Positions 34,286-45,931 of a stretch of DNA of 58,251 nt are shown in pieces (positions within the stretch are counted from its first letter, which is position 1; each line of letters opens with the position of its first letter). Source of the stretch: Ruegeria atlantica. GTDB lineage: Bacteria; Pseudomonadota; Alphaproteobacteria; Rhodobacterales; Rhodobacteraceae. Under the pieces are notes generated by a model. That model did no database searches, was not told the DNA's origin, and saw nothing but the letters and a program-made list of their open reading frames with translations. The stretch is taken from the NCBI RefSeq assembly GCF_001458195.1, contig NZ_CYPU01000055.1, positions 1 through 58,251 of the forward strand, in the 5' to 3' direction. The position numbers and the translations under genes were made by a program.

Positions 34286-35535
34286 AGGATGTTGATTTGG
34301 TTGAAACGCCGCGCATGGATGAGGCGCGGCAGGCAAAGCCGCTTTCCGGACGGCGTGTTCTGATCATCGTCGAGAATCTGCCGCTGCCTTTTGACCGGCG
34401 GGTCTGGCACGAGTGCCGTACGCTGCGCGTGGCCGGGGCCGAGGTGGCGGTGATTTGTCCGACCGGGAAGGGATATGAAGCCCCCTACGAAGAGATTGAC
34501 GGAGTGCATATCTATCGCCACGCTCTGCCGATTGATGCCAGCGGGGCGCTTGGATATCTGGTGGAATACGGGGCCGCCGTGTTTCATGAAATGCGTTTGG
34601 CGCTGCGGATTGCCCGCCATCATGGTTTCGATACTCTGCAGGCTTGTAACCCACCTGACCTGATCTTCTTGGTGGCGTTGCCCTTCAAGCTGTTCGGTAA
34701 GCGGTTCATCTTCGATCACCATGATATCAACCCCGAGCTCTATGAGGCCAAATTCGGCAAACGTGGGTTTTTCTGGAAGCTTATGGTGTTGTTCGAACGC
34801 TGGACATTTCGCAGTGCTGATGTCGTGATTTCGACCAATGAGAGCTATCGGGAGATCGCACAGGAGCGCGGCAGGATTGCGTCCGAGGATGTATTTGTTG
34901 TGCGCTCGGGCCCCGATCTCAATCGGCTGATTGTAACGGACCCCAACCCCAAGTGGCGCAACGGGCGTGCGTATATGGTGGGCTATGTGGGAGTTATGGG
35001 CGATCAGGAAGGGATTGATCTGTTGCTCGATTCTGTGCGGATCATAGTAAAAGACCGTGGTTATGATGTGCAGTTCGTGTTGGTCGGCGGTGGCCCGGCG
35101 CTGGACGGGCTGAAGGCGCAGGCCGAGGGGCTGGGGTTGGGCGACCATGTGACCTTTACTGGACGCGCGCCTGATCAGGACCTGTTCGAAGTGCTGTCAA
35201 CAGCGGATGTCTGTGTGAATCCGGACCGGGTGAACCCGATGAATGATAAATCCACCATGAACAAGATCCTGGAATATATGGCGTTTTCCAAGCCCATCGT
35301 CCAGTTTGAGGTGGCCGAGGGGCGCTATTCCGCAGGTAGGTCTTCGCTTTATGCCGCGCCCAACGACACAGCCGATATGGCCAACAAGATTCTCGAGCTG
35401 TTGGATGACCCGGAGCGGTCGGCCGAGATGGGTCGCTTTGGCCGCGCCCGTGTCGAAGCAGAACTGGGATGGGATCATCAGGTGGACGCTCTGATCGGCG
35501 CTTATCAGCGGACAACCGAAAAAAAACCGCTCTGA
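34282..35535 (+). CDS. Glycosyltransferase family 4
   Basis: The 417-residue GT-B enzyme has an N-terminal domain with RRVLIIVENLPLPFDRRVWHE and FDHHDINPE, and a C-terminal domain with VGYVGVMGDQEG, FVLVGGGPALD and the acceptor/donor loop MNKILEYMAFSKPIVQFE. It overlaps the dehydrogenase stop by 4 bp and may transfer the uronate made by that enzyme. It ends at a hairpin shared with the convergent exosortase gene. Exact specificity is unknown. Confidence 0.9.
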   Translation: MKDVDLVETPRMDEARQAKPLSGRRVLIIVENLPLPFDRRVWHECRTLRVAGAEVAVICPTGKGYEAPYEEIDGVHIYRHALPIDASGALGYLVEYGAAVFHEMRLALRIARHHGFDTLQACNPPDLIFLVALPFKLFGKRFIFDHHDINPELYEAKFGKRGFFWKLMVLFERWTFRSADVVISTNESYREIAQERGRIASEDVFVVRSGPDLNRLIVTDPNPKWRNGRAYMVGYVGVMGDQEGIDLLLDSVRIIVKDRGYDVQFVLVGGGPALDGLKAQAEGLGLGDHVTFTGRAPDQDLFEVLSTADVCVNPDRVNPMNDKSTMNKILEYMAFSKPIVQFEVAEGRYSAGRSSLYAAPNDTADMANKILELLDDPERSAEMGRFGRARVEAELGWDHQVDALIGAYQRTTEKKPL

Positions 35536-35546
35536 GAAGAGCGTTT
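35521..35546 (-). terminator. Shared terminator between convergent GT4 and exosortase genes
   Basis: CGCTCT and AGAGCG pair across a GAGA loop. On the minus strand the stem is followed by a six-T run, giving a good terminator for the exosortase transcript; on the plus strand only TTT follows. Confidence 0.5.
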
Positions 35547-35612
35547 ATACCGGACCGGTCCAAATATGCACGCTCGGTCCAATTGGGCCGGACATACACA
35601 GATGCCGAAGCA

Positions 35613-37526
<1,914 letters not shown>

Positions 37527-38396
37527 ATGACAGCAGCCGGGTTCGGGCCACAGGTTCGCCGTTCTCGGATTGGCCAATTGCGGCGTGAAGTGCCCAATTT
37601 CCTAAAAAAGAACAAAGGGCTGTTGGTAAATCCGGAGTTCTGGTCCTTGCTGGGGCGTCTGTCTTCTACCCGGGTGCGGGGGGCCGATATACCTAAGGAT
37701 ATTCCGATTCTGTTCGTGGCCACTCATCACAAGGTAATGACGACCTATTTCACGGCGGTCCTGCGCCTTTTGGGGTATGGTCTGAACCTGCCTTATCAGA
37801 AGGTGCATATCGAACATCCGGATCCGCAATCGCGTCTGGTCATGTCGATGCATGGCAAGCTCGATCTGCCGCGTCTGGCCCCTTATCGCGGGGTGCATGT
37901 GATGCGGGATCCGCGCGATATGATCGTGTCAGGCTATCATTACCACAAATGGACCCATGAAGCGTGGGTCCATCGACCGGACGAAAACGGGTGCACTTAT
38001 CAAGTCAAGCTGAACGCGGCCAGCACCTACGACGGCCTGTTCATGGAGATAGATCACTTCATCTTCTTCTACCGAGATACGTTGCTGAACTGGGATACCG
38101 GCGATCCGGATATTTTCGAGGTATCTTTCGAAGATCTGATGGGTGAAAGTCGGGTCGGCACATATCGCGACATATTCAGCCATCTCGGGTTTGATGGTCA
38201 TGATCTGGAACTAGCCGCTGATCTGATGCGGCTGTTCGAGGCCAAAAGCCGGAGCGGCAAAAAAGCCGGGAAAATCGCTCGTAAATCCCACCTGCGCAGC
38301 GGCAAGTCTGGGCAATGGCGCAACGAGTTGGAGCCCGACCATATCGCATATATCGAACGCGAATTGGGTCCGGTGTTGCGAAAATTCGGATACTGA
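37527..38396 (+). CDS. Sulfotransferase domain protein
   Basis: The 289-residue protein shows a PAPS-binding loop in FVATHHKVMTTYF and the 3'-phosphate motif HVMRDPRDMIVSGYHYHKW, followed later by FEVSFEDLM and HLRSGKSGQWR, typical of carbohydrate sulfotransferases. The loop has His-Lys where GxxKxGT is usual. ATG 37527 is used; a TTG ten codons upstream is an alternative. It is alone on the plus strand, divergent from the exosortase gene and convergent with the outer-membrane protein gene 12 bp away. Likely sulfates the EPS; the substrate is unproven. Confidence 0.8.
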   Translation: MTAAGFGPQVRRSRIGQLRREVPNFLKKNKGLLVNPEFWSLLGRLSSTRVRGADIPKDIPILFVATHHKVMTTYFTAVLRLLGYGLNLPYQKVHIEHPDPQSRLVMSMHGKLDLPRLAPYRGVHVMRDPRDMIVSGYHYHKWTHEAWVHRPDENGCTYQVKLNAASTYDGLFMEIDHFIFFYRDTLLNWDTGDPDIFEVSFEDLMGESRVGTYRDIFSHLGFDGHDLELAADLMRLFEAKSRSGKKAGKIARKSHLRSGKSGQWRNELEPDHIAYIERELGPVLRKFGY

Positions 38397-38408
38397 CCGG
38401 CTGCGGGC

Positions 38409-39785
38409 TCAAGGCCGCATGATGAAATCCCGGCCAATATTAAAGAAAATGGAATGAGATTGCGCACGCGGGTCTGTCAGTTCTTCGCGCATCCGGTACC
38501 GGTACCCGGTACTAAGTGCCCAGTCTTCCGTCAGACTATACTGGTATGAAGCTGTAACGTTAGCCCTGTCTATCGTACGGGTCAGTTCGTCGCTGATCGT
38601 ATAGCCTGCGTTGAGGTTTATTCCAGAGATGTTGTTGATTTCGTGAAAATAACCGAGGAACAGGGCGGTTCTCAGAATATTTCCCTTGTCTTCGTCAAAA
38701 TCCAGAGAGCGCTGGAACCTTGCACTGAACTCTCCTCGAGGCAGTTCTTGTACCCAGTTTAGCGAGCCAATGAAATCCGGGCTGTCCAACTCCGAATCCG
38801 CAAAACCTGCAGTAAATGCCAGTCCGCCCGTGGGCAGTTCAAGGCTGCGACCGACCAGATAGTTACGGATGTCGCCGTCATCGGTCACAATCTGCGAGAG
38901 TTCGGCATCAATCGTACCGTTGGGCATGTCCCGTTCCAGCCGAAGTAGGCCAGTCGGGCCGTCGGTTCGAGTAGTGATCCCGAACTCACGGGTATCAATG
39001 GTTGTGTATCCAAAGCGCGCCTCAAGGCGCCAGATCGGTGACAATTCGACATTCACACCGGCATAGCCGGTCTTGGTCTCGCGCTGGGTCTGTTCGGCGT
39101 CGTTTTGATCAAAAAATCGATAATCCGCCCCGATAATGCCTTCCGCGAATGGCAAAAAGCGCAAATACAGGTTAGCGTCTAGATTGATGCGATCACTGTC
39201 ATTTAACCCGGGATCGGTAGTGTCTGTATATTTGAGCGATAGGTAGTTAGCTCTGAAATCAGCCCCGATCGGTGCGTCCCGACCCAATTCAAACTCCAGT
39301 CCGCTTCTGTATCGTTCGCGGTTACCAGTTCCGTTCAAATCATCGAGATCTGGCGGTAGTTCGATTTCACCATCAGGGTTTTCAAAATCCTGAAGGGGTC
39401 GGAGGAATTCAATGTTCGATTGCAAATAGCTGGCGTTGAAACCAAATGCTGATTGTACCCCTTCGCGACCGTAATCCAACTGAAAGCGCTGATTGTCCCA
39501 GCCCGACTCAGCCCCTGGTCCGTTCACGGCACGCAGCACGCCGGAAGCGGACACACCTATCCGGTCCAAGGGAGTTTCATGGGTGAAACCAAGAGAAAGC
39601 CCTGTTGAAGCAAAGGTGGTTCTGCCAGCACTGACCGGATCAAGATCTAGGTTGTCGTCGGTTTCAAGACTTTGATTGAATCCGAATACTAGGCCTGCCC
39701 CGTTTTCCTGTGCCGAAGCAGGCAGAAAACAGCATATCGAACATGCACTAACCGATAAGGTGCGATAGATCAGATGCCGTTTCAC
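38409..39785 (-). CDS. Outer-membrane beta-barrel protein, PEP-CTERM-system associated
   Basis: The 458-residue protein has a signal peptide (MKRHLIYRTLSVSACSICCF, cleaved near SAQ) and then alternating beta-strand segments rich in aromatic residues, ending in FFNIGRDFIMRP. Exosortase EPS loci contain a barrel of this size (PEP-CTERM-associated OMP), proposed to be the outer-membrane pore. The GTG at 39785 is preferred: GAGG lies 5 nt before it and it gives a clean signal peptide. The ATG at 39836 would add 17 polar residues before it. It is transcribed alone on the minus strand. Confidence 0.8.
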   Translation of the reverse strand: MKRHLIYRTLSVSACSICCFLPASAQENGAGLVFGFNQSLETDDNLDLDPVSAGRTTFASTGLSLGFTHETPLDRIGVSASGVLRAVNGPGAESGWDNQRFQLDYGREGVQSAFGFNASYLQSNIEFLRPLQDFENPDGEIELPPDLDDLNGTGNRERYRSGLEFELGRDAPIGADFRANYLSLKYTDTTDPGLNDSDRINLDANLYLRFLPFAEGIIGADYRFFDQNDAEQTQRETKTGYAGVNVELSPIWRLEARFGYTTIDTREFGITTRTDGPTGLLRLERDMPNGTIDAELSQIVTDDGDIRNYLVGRSLELPTGGLAFTAGFADSELDSPDFIGSLNWVQELPRGEFSARFQRSLDFDEDKGNILRTALFLGYFHEINNISGINLNAGYTISDELTRTIDRANVTASYQYSLTEDWALSTGYRYRMREELTDPRAQSHSIFFNIGRDFIMRP

Positions 39786-40016
39786 AAGTGCCTCAGTCTT
39801 ACGTTCAGTTACCGCTCTGGCCGCCGAATATTCCATTGTTTTCCCGGGGTAGCCTGTTTTTCTAATTGTTATTCTACTTGTTATAGTTTCGAACGCACCA
39901 AGTCGTCAAAAACTTCTTCCACCCGCGTATTTGTGCCTGACCGTATTGTGTGATTGCAACATTTTGTAGAAATAGTTTCAGGCCGGTCTCTTAACGGCTC
40001 CAATGGGGTTTTAGCC

Positions 40017-40439
40017 TCAAGCACTGCCATCCAGTGGTTGAACATATTCCACCAAAATGCCGCGTGTGGAGATTGGGTTGGTGAAATTGCACAGGAAATT
40101 TCCGGCACCCTTGACCGGGGTATCCCTTAACATCGTGACATCCCGAGTGGCGAGTTCCTTTTGTAATGTCAGAATATCCGGCGTTTCGAACGCATAGTGA
40201 TGCAGCCCGCCCGCACCACGGTTGAAACGCGCAAGTGATCCGCCGGTTGGCACAACGAGTTCCACGGCAGTGCTGTTTTCGGGCGCTGTACAAAAGAGGC
40301 ACCAGCATTCAAATTCCTCGACATAGCCGCGATAGTCTTCGATATGGCCAAACCGTGACATGTAATCTTCGGCATTTTCCATGCTTGGCTGCACGATCCC
40401 TACATGGTGCAAACGGAGGGAGTTCTGCATTACATTCAT
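40017..40439 (-). CDS. VOC-family (glyoxalase/epimerase-like) protein
   Basis: The 140-residue protein has the vicinal-oxygen-chelate pattern: LHHVGIVQPS with a metal-binding His at the start, CTAPENSTAVELVVP mid-way, GLHHYAFETPDI with the second His, and ILVEYVQP with the last Glu. This resembles methylmalonyl-CoA epimerase-like VOC enzymes. ATG 40439 is chosen because the VOC domain begins immediately after it. It is the last gene of the seven-gene minus-strand operon with FkbH and ACP and starts 15 bp after the SGNH-like gene. It might process the acyl group made by that cassette; this is inference. Confidence 0.78.
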   Translation of the reverse strand: MNVMQNSLRLHHVGIVQPSMENAEDYMSRFGHIEDYRGYVEEFECWCLFCTAPENSTAVELVVPTGGSLARFNRGAGGLHHYAFETPDILTLQKELATRDVTMLRDTPVKGAGNFLCNFTNPISTRGILVEYVQPLDGSA

Positions 40440-40453
40440 TATCGTTTCCTGTA

Positions 40454-41467
40454 TTATGACCTGGTTGAAGGGTCGAGCAGCGGAGTAAGCGTTTCGGTCA
40501 ACCAATCCGTCACCAGAACGGCACCAAGTTCAGAGACATGGGCCACGTCGTTATACAGATTGGGATCGTTCAGCAGGAAACCCGCCGAGAAGACCGGCCC
40601 GAATTGCTCCAACCATGCTTTCTCGAAGGGCTCTTCGTAGCCCCCGTAGAAGGGAAGATAGAGGAAAGCTATCTGCACGCCCTTGGCTTTGGCCAGTTCG
40701 GCGATCCGGCGCAGATAGGTGCGGGGAATGCCAAATTCGATCCCGGCCATCGATTCCGGCAAGATCGGGCGCGTTAGCTTACGGCGTCGGAATTCGGATT
40801 CGTCTTTCAGCACTTCGATATCGGCGGCGCTTTTGGGACTGAATGCCTTGCCGGGATTAAAAATCCGCGGATCGATCGTGGTGCCGGCATAGGTGGTCGG
40901 GTTGAATTCGGGCTGATAACCGAACGCTTCGGGCAATAGGTTTGCGGCGGCCAACTGAATCTGCCGGATCGGCAGTCGTGCCAGATTTTCCGGTAGGTTC
41001 CGGTTTACGATCCAAGGGCTTTGCAGCACCTCACCTGCGCCGGCCAAATCACCAAAAGCCTGATGCCCGTGCCGGGGAAACTGCTCTACCACAGAGATCA
41101 CGATCAGCTTTGGCTTATGTTCAGACAGCAATTCGCGGATAATCGGCAAGCGCACATCGAAACCGGATGCGGGAAGCGAGAAGTTGACAATGCGGGCGTC
41201 GATCCCCTGTTCTGCAAGACGTTCTTCCAGATCCGGAGAAATCACGCCGCGTGCTGTACGTGACGACCCAAGAAAAGCGATATCGATCGGGGTTTCGTCG
41301 AAATGGATGCGCTCATAAATCCACCGGGCGCGTTCAAAGATCGTGCCGCCCATTGCCTGATAGCGAAAATAGGGATCATGCGGTAGCAGGAAGGCCAGCA
41401 CAATACAGGCCAACACGGTCAGCCAGAGGCCGGTGAGGAAGGTGCGCAGGCGCAGGGGTTTGGTCAT
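40454..41467 (-). CDS. Membrane-anchored SGNH/AlgX-like protein
   Basis: The 337-residue protein has an N-terminal membrane helix (LTGLWLTVLACIVLAFLL) and a periplasmic domain with IAFLGSSRTARGVISPD, which resembles the GDS block of SGNH hydrolases, and DVAHVSELGAVLVTDW, which resembles the DxxH block with Asp and His. Such proteins act with MBOAT acyltransferases to move acyl groups onto exported sugars (AlgJ/AlgX type). It lies 9 bp after the MBOAT gene. AGGA lies 7 nt before the ATG. An acyltransferase or esterase role is inferred from the pairing. Confidence 0.75.
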   Translation of the reverse strand: MTKPLRLRTFLTGLWLTVLACIVLAFLLPHDPYFRYQAMGGTIFERARWIYERIHFDETPIDIAFLGSSRTARGVISPDLEERLAEQGIDARIVNFSLPASGFDVRLPIIRELLSEHKPKLIVISVVEQFPRHGHQAFGDLAGAGEVLQSPWIVNRNLPENLARLPIRQIQLAAANLLPEAFGYQPEFNPTTYAGTTIDPRIFNPGKAFSPKSAADIEVLKDESEFRRRKLTRPILPESMAGIEFGIPRTYLRRIAELAKAKGVQIAFLYLPFYGGYEEPFEKAWLEQFGPVFSAGFLLNDPNLYNDVAHVSELGAVLVTDWLTETLTPLLDPSTRS

Positions 41468-41476
41468 CGGCGCATC

Positions 41477-43027
41477 CTAAAAGTTGAAATAAATGAATTC
41501 TGACTGCCCGCGCAGAATGAAGGCAAGCCCTAGAAACAGAACCACACCGCTCCAAATCATCCAGGGCAGGGTCGGTCGCCATGTCAGATGCAGCAACGAT
41601 GGGGCTCGGTTGCGCCAACGGTTCCAGTGCAGGATCGGGGAATACCGACCCATGATCTGTTGCGTGTTTGGGCACAGGAAAATCAACGCGGCGGCCCCCA
41701 GCAGGAACAGCCCCGGTTCGGTTATCAGTTCGGAGGATTTCGCAGGCAGCACTGTCGCCATACCGGCGATTTGGTCCAGGCGAATCATACCTTGCCAGAC
41801 AGCGATTGCTGCGGCGGGGCTGTCAGCGCGGAACATCACGTTGGCGAAGATTACCGCAATCAGCGTCACCGCGTGGTACAGCGCCATGCTGGAACCGGGA
41901 ATACCGCTTTTGCGGCGGGCCTTGCGCCGCAGCGCGCGCCAGAACTCGTTGATTGCCAGATATGTGCCGTGCATCAAACCAAAGAGGACATAGGTCCAGG
42001 CTGCCCCGTGCCAAAGGCCGATCACCACAAACAAAACAACTGTGGGGGCAGCCACTGTTACCGAGAAGGACGCCCATTTCCCCAGCCGCCATTGCGCGGC
42101 CAGCCGTGACAGGGGCAATACCAGCGGCTGATACATATAGGATACGATGAACTGCTGCAGGGTGATATGCCAGCGCCGCCAATATTCGATGATCGAGGCG
42201 GCGCGCAGCGGCGAGTGGAAGTTCACCGGCAACTTTATTCCGAACATACGTGCCAGGCCGATAGCCATGTCGGAGTACCCCGAAAAGTCGAAATAGAGCT
42301 GCACTGTATAAGCCAGTGCGGCCTTCCATCCGGCCAGAAGGCTGATCGTGTTGCCAGCCTGCGCCGCTTCGAAGACCGGTGTGGCGAAAAAGGCCGCGCT
42401 GTCGGCGATGACTGTTTTCTTAAACAAGCCAATTGCAAAGATCACCAGCCCGACGGTCATGTTAGCGGTCACGAAACGCCCCGGATTACGCCCGAAGAAT
42501 TGCGGCATCATCTCTTTGTAATGCACGATCGGACCCGCGATGAGCTGCGGAAAGAAAATCACGAACGTGGCATAGCGCCAGATTCCTCCTGTGCGAATCT
42601 CGCCGCGCGAGACATCCACAAGAAAGGCGATCTGCTGGAAAGTGTAGAATGAGATGGCAAGAGGTAGGATGATCCTTTCCAGATGCAGACCGGCCCCCAG
42701 CATATTCGCGTTGTCGACGAAGAAGTTGGCATATTTGAACCAGCCCAGCACCAGCAGGTTGCCGGCAACGCCCAGGGCTAGGGCCCAGCCTGAGCCGCTT
42801 CCGTTATCCCGTGCACGCTCAATCCACAGTCCGGTGAGATAATTGCCCAGAACCGACAGGATCAGCAGCAGAACATAGGGCGGATTCCAGACTGCGTAGA
42901 AGATCAGCGAGGCGATGACCAGAAACAGGAATATCCACTGTTTCAGCCCCATCCGGATCAGCAGGTAATAGCCGGCTAGCGTCAGGGGCAGGAAAATGAA
43001 AACAAACGGAAGGGAATTGAACAGCAT
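41477..43027 (-). CDS. MBOAT-family O-acyltransferase (AlgI-like)
   Basis: The 516-residue inner-membrane protein has about ten helices. It carries DFSGYSDMAIGLARMFGIKLPVNF, the signature of AlgI/DltB-type MBOAT proteins, EYWRRWHITL and the conserved His in VVIGLWHGAAW. It moves acyl groups from a cytoplasmic donor across the membrane to a periplasmic acceptor. Here an ACP and FkbH gene lie in the same operon, so the donor may be an ACP-bound glyceryl-type group. Complete by length and motifs. Confidence 0.92.
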   Translation of the reverse strand: MLFNSLPFVFIFLPLTLAGYYLLIRMGLKQWIFLFLVIASLIFYAVWNPPYVLLLILSVLGNYLTGLWIERARDNGSGSGWALALGVAGNLLVLGWFKYANFFVDNANMLGAGLHLERIILPLAISFYTFQQIAFLVDVSRGEIRTGGIWRYATFVIFFPQLIAGPIVHYKEMMPQFFGRNPGRFVTANMTVGLVIFAIGLFKKTVIADSAAFFATPVFEAAQAGNTISLLAGWKAALAYTVQLYFDFSGYSDMAIGLARMFGIKLPVNFHSPLRAASIIEYWRRWHITLQQFIVSYMYQPLVLPLSRLAAQWRLGKWASFSVTVAAPTVVLFVVIGLWHGAAWTYVLFGLMHGTYLAINEFWRALRRKARRKSGIPGSSMALYHAVTLIAVIFANVMFRADSPAAAIAVWQGMIRLDQIAGMATVLPAKSSELITEPGLFLLGAAALIFLCPNTQQIMGRYSPILHWNRWRNRAPSLLHLTWRPTLPWMIWSGVVLFLGLAFILRGQSEFIYFNF

Positions 43028-43039
43028 GAACGGATACGA

Positions 43040-43990
43040 TCAGACCGGGCGGGCAATCATGCAGGCCGAGACGGAAATCTTGTTGCGCAGGGCCCGCTCC
43101 AATGCGGTGCCTTGGGTGGCGAAGAAACCGTCTTTCAGAATCTCGAATCCGGTATCGTTAAGGAGCGCGCGCGCATCATCGGGCGTCCGCATCAGGTAGA
43201 GGTGATCGGGCGAGGGGCTGTTGATCGGCACGTTGATGAAGATGCGGCCTGTTTCAGGGCGAACCTGAGCGTGCAGCTTGCGCATGACCGATTTTGGGTC
43301 TTCCAGATGTTCCAGCACCTCGGACAGTACCACCAGATCTGCCGGCGGTGTGTCAGCGGGCACATCCATGACGTTCTGAACCGCAAAGTGGCAGCCATGG
43401 TGGCCTAGCCTTTCCAGCGCGGCACGGGTTTGGTCGAGAGACACCTCTGACAAATCCCAGGCGTTGGCGCTGGACAGACCAAAGTCCCGTAGGGCCAGCG
43501 ACATCATGAGCCCATGGCCTGGGCCAATCTCCAGCAGAGAACCGCCCGGTTGCAGAAGCGCGGGCAATTCAGTCAGAAAAAAATGGCAGCTTGCCGCGTG
43601 GTTGAACCACAAGACCTGACTTAACAGCAGCCCGTCCATGTATTTTTCCATATAGGCTGCATCGGAATAGACTTCGGCATCTGCTTCGGCGAAGGTTGAC
43701 AGCCGATACCGGCCCTCGCGATGAAAGAACAACTCCTCTTCGCGCAACCGGTCGCATGTCCAACGGTAATGTGCCGCAATGGCGTCTAACCGGTCGCTCA
43801 CAAGTAGCAACACGGCCTCGGCTAGGGTTTCAGTGGTGCGCATCATAGCCGCATCGCGGCCCGCAAGACTTTTGCGGATATAGCGTTCATGCTCGGGCCA
43901 GATCGCCAAAACCGCTTCGGCGATGCGGTGGGTTGAAGGCCATTCCCCGGCCAGAACGTCAGAGGATAGATCAGAAGAATGCGCAGGCAT
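43040..43990 (-). CDS. Class I SAM-dependent methyltransferase
   Basis: The 316-residue protein has a helical N-terminal 150 residues and then a Rossmann methyltransferase domain with LLEIGPGHGLMM (motif I), VVLSEVLEHLEDP and INVPINSPSPDHLYL. ATG 43990 follows the FkbH stop by about 16 bp and is preferred over an ATG at 44020 that overlaps FkbH. Between FkbH and MBOAT genes, it may methylate the glyceryl unit to an O-methylglycerate, as methyltransferases do in some FkbH-containing polyketide clusters. This is inference; a sugar O-methyltransferase is the alternative. Confidence 0.8.
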   Translation of the reverse strand: MPAHSSDLSSDVLAGEWPSTHRIAEAVLAIWPEHERYIRKSLAGRDAAMMRTTETLAEAVLLLVSDRLDAIAAHYRWTCDRLREEELFFHREGRYRLSTFAEADAEVYSDAAYMEKYMDGLLLSQVLWFNHAASCHFFLTELPALLQPGGSLLEIGPGHGLMMSLALRDFGLSSANAWDLSEVSLDQTRAALERLGHHGCHFAVQNVMDVPADTPPADLVVLSEVLEHLEDPKSVMRKLHAQVRPETGRIFINVPINSPSPDHLYLMRTPDDARALLNDTGFEILKDGFFATQGTALERALRNKISVSACMIARPV

Positions 43991-44006
43991 AAAAGAATCC
44001 GATTGT

Positions 44007-45920
44007 TCAGGCCGCGGCATCGGCGGGCGGGCTGTTTAATGTCATGGGCAATTGGGCAGGCGCGTTGTAACCGGCAAGATCAAGCTGCCAGATTGTGCGT
44101 CCATCCGCCTCTTCGGCGGTTTTTGCAAAGCCCAGCTTTTCGAAATGACCCGAGACCATCCTGTTTTTTTCGGAAGGAATATACTCACCGATCAGGCGCT
44201 TTGCCCCCGCTTGGCGTGCTGCATCGGCGACAAGCCCTAAGGCGGCTTCTTCGACGCGACGTCCCAGAACCCGGCAGCTCATCAGCCAGGTGTCGCAGAT
44301 CCAGTCTTCGGTCCCTTTGCGAAAGATCATCACCGATATCATGCCGTTATCGCCGAATTTGTCGGCCAATCGAATCTGCAGCGTGAACAGATCCGGGTTC
44401 TGCTGCATGTGGGCGACCTCGGCCTCGGTATAGCGGCGCGTAGTCAGGTTGAACTGGTTGGATTTATTGATCAGCTGAGCGATGCGTGTGCGCCCGATAT
44501 CATCGAAACCACGTGCCTCGCAAACCATGTCGAGAGATTTCAGATATTCACCATAGTCGCCGATGGTTTCCATCGCGACACTGCGGGCGGCATTGGCTCG
44601 GTATTGATCGGCGCGCTGCTCGTCGTCGGCCGACAGGCCTGTGGTCTCGAAGTACCCGGCCTGGGCCAGTGCGGTCGGATAAAGCGCGGGGTCGTCCGAT
44701 AATTCGGGTACAGCAACCTCGGGTAGCATCTGGCGTACCCGCTCGCGTTCGGCCGGATTGTCATCGAGGAATGCCAGCGCATCGGTGCCGATATTGAGCA
44801 GCTTGGCAATATGGCGAATATTGCTGGCCTTGTCGGTCCAGTTGGCAATGAAGACTGAAACATCATCTTCCCGCAGCAGCATGTCGGGGTGTTTTTGGAA
44901 CGGCAGGCGGGCGGCATCTTCTTCGTTCTTAGAGCAGACGGCCAGCACCACGCCGCGCGTCTTGAGGTCCAGCGCATAGCGCTGAATCGCCAGAAAAGCC
45001 TCGCCCTCCGCAGTGCCTTGTCCAATGCGGATGCCGTCTAGGCCGTCATCGCCGATGACGCCACCCCAGCATGTATTGTCGAGGTCGAGAACCAGACACT
45101 TACGCGCCTTGCCGCGCAGTGTGCCCAGCATCCGGGCAACGTGATCAGCATAAAGAGGGACACAATCAAGCGCGAAAGGCAGTTTCGCTCGATGCCAATA
45201 GGCAGGGTCGAACCAGCGTGACCGACCAACGGTGTCGGCCAGGGTGGCGATGTCCAGCACTGTCAGCGACTGCTCTTCGGCTAGGTCCAGCAGGTCTTCG
45301 TTGAAAGCAGCGATCTGAGCCGCGACCGAACCGGGGGTGCGCCGGTCATAGTGCCCGCACCAGGGATCGGGCGGGATCGGCAGAGTTTGCAGGATGACCG
45401 TCGGGATTGCGGTGCGCTTCAACCCGTCAACCAGGCTGCGGATTTGTGCAATTGCAGCGTCTACTGCTGCTTTGGCATTGTCGGGATTCATATAAACCGT
45501 GGCCAACCCCAGGCTGCGGCAATCAGGCGCCAACAATGCCATGTCAGCCCCAAAACTTGTCAGCCCGCTTTCGGGGTTCAATACTTCCTGCGTGGCTTGA
45601 CCGTAATCTGGCACATAGAGTGTAGTGAAAATCCCATGACGCAGCGCGCTGGCGCGAATCGCCGGTGCTATATATTCCGTGGTCGCATCTGCCAACACGG
45701 CAAGGCGCACTGAAGAAAGTGCTGCATCTTTCGCCTGCGCGGGGTCTACCTTGCCCAGGGCACGGTTCAGTTGAGTAAGTTTGTTGAGATCCAGCGCGTG
45801 GTTGGCAAGCTCAACTAGTGCCTCGATTTCGATTGTAGGATCAAGCGCACGCAGCTTGGCACGAAAATCGGACGGGGCGGGACGCAACCAGTTGAGCTCT
45901 TCGATAGAGAACACAGCCAT
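44007..45920 (-). CDS. FkbH-like protein (HAD-IIIC, glyceryl-ACP synthesis)
   Basis: The 637-residue protein has the three parts of FkbH: an SGNH-like N-terminal region (about 1-260), a HAD domain with LVLDLDNTCWGGVIGDDG (about 275-292) and FLDDNPAERERVRQ, and a GNAT-like C-terminus with NQFNLTTRRYTEAEV and GDNGMISVMIF. FkbH proteins take a glyceryl group from 1,3-bisphosphoglycerate, dephosphorylate it and load it on an acyl carrier protein. The ACP gene is directly upstream (11 bp). GGAG precedes the ATG. Here it probably feeds an MBOAT enzyme that esterifies the EPS. Confidence 0.92.
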   Translation of the reverse strand: MAVFSIEELNWLRPAPSDFRAKLRALDPTIEIEALVELANHALDLNKLTQLNRALGKVDPAQAKDAALSSVRLAVLADATTEYIAPAIRASALRHGIFTTLYVPDYGQATQEVLNPESGLTSFGADMALLAPDCRSLGLATVYMNPDNAKAAVDAAIAQIRSLVDGLKRTAIPTVILQTLPIPPDPWCGHYDRRTPGSVAAQIAAFNEDLLDLAEEQSLTVLDIATLADTVGRSRWFDPAYWHRAKLPFALDCVPLYADHVARMLGTLRGKARKCLVLDLDNTCWGGVIGDDGLDGIRIGQGTAEGEAFLAIQRYALDLKTRGVVLAVCSKNEEDAARLPFQKHPDMLLREDDVSVFIANWTDKASNIRHIAKLLNIGTDALAFLDDNPAERERVRQMLPEVAVPELSDDPALYPTALAQAGYFETTGLSADDEQRADQYRANAARSVAMETIGDYGEYLKSLDMVCEARGFDDIGRTRIAQLINKSNQFNLTTRRYTEAEVAHMQQNPDLFTLQIRLADKFGDNGMISVMIFRKGTEDWICDTWLMSCRVLGRRVEEAALGLVADAARQAGAKRLIGEYIPSEKNRMVSGHFEKLGFAKTAEEADGRTIWQLDLAGYNAPAQLPMTLNSPPADAAA

Positions 45921-45931
45921 GATCCACTCCG

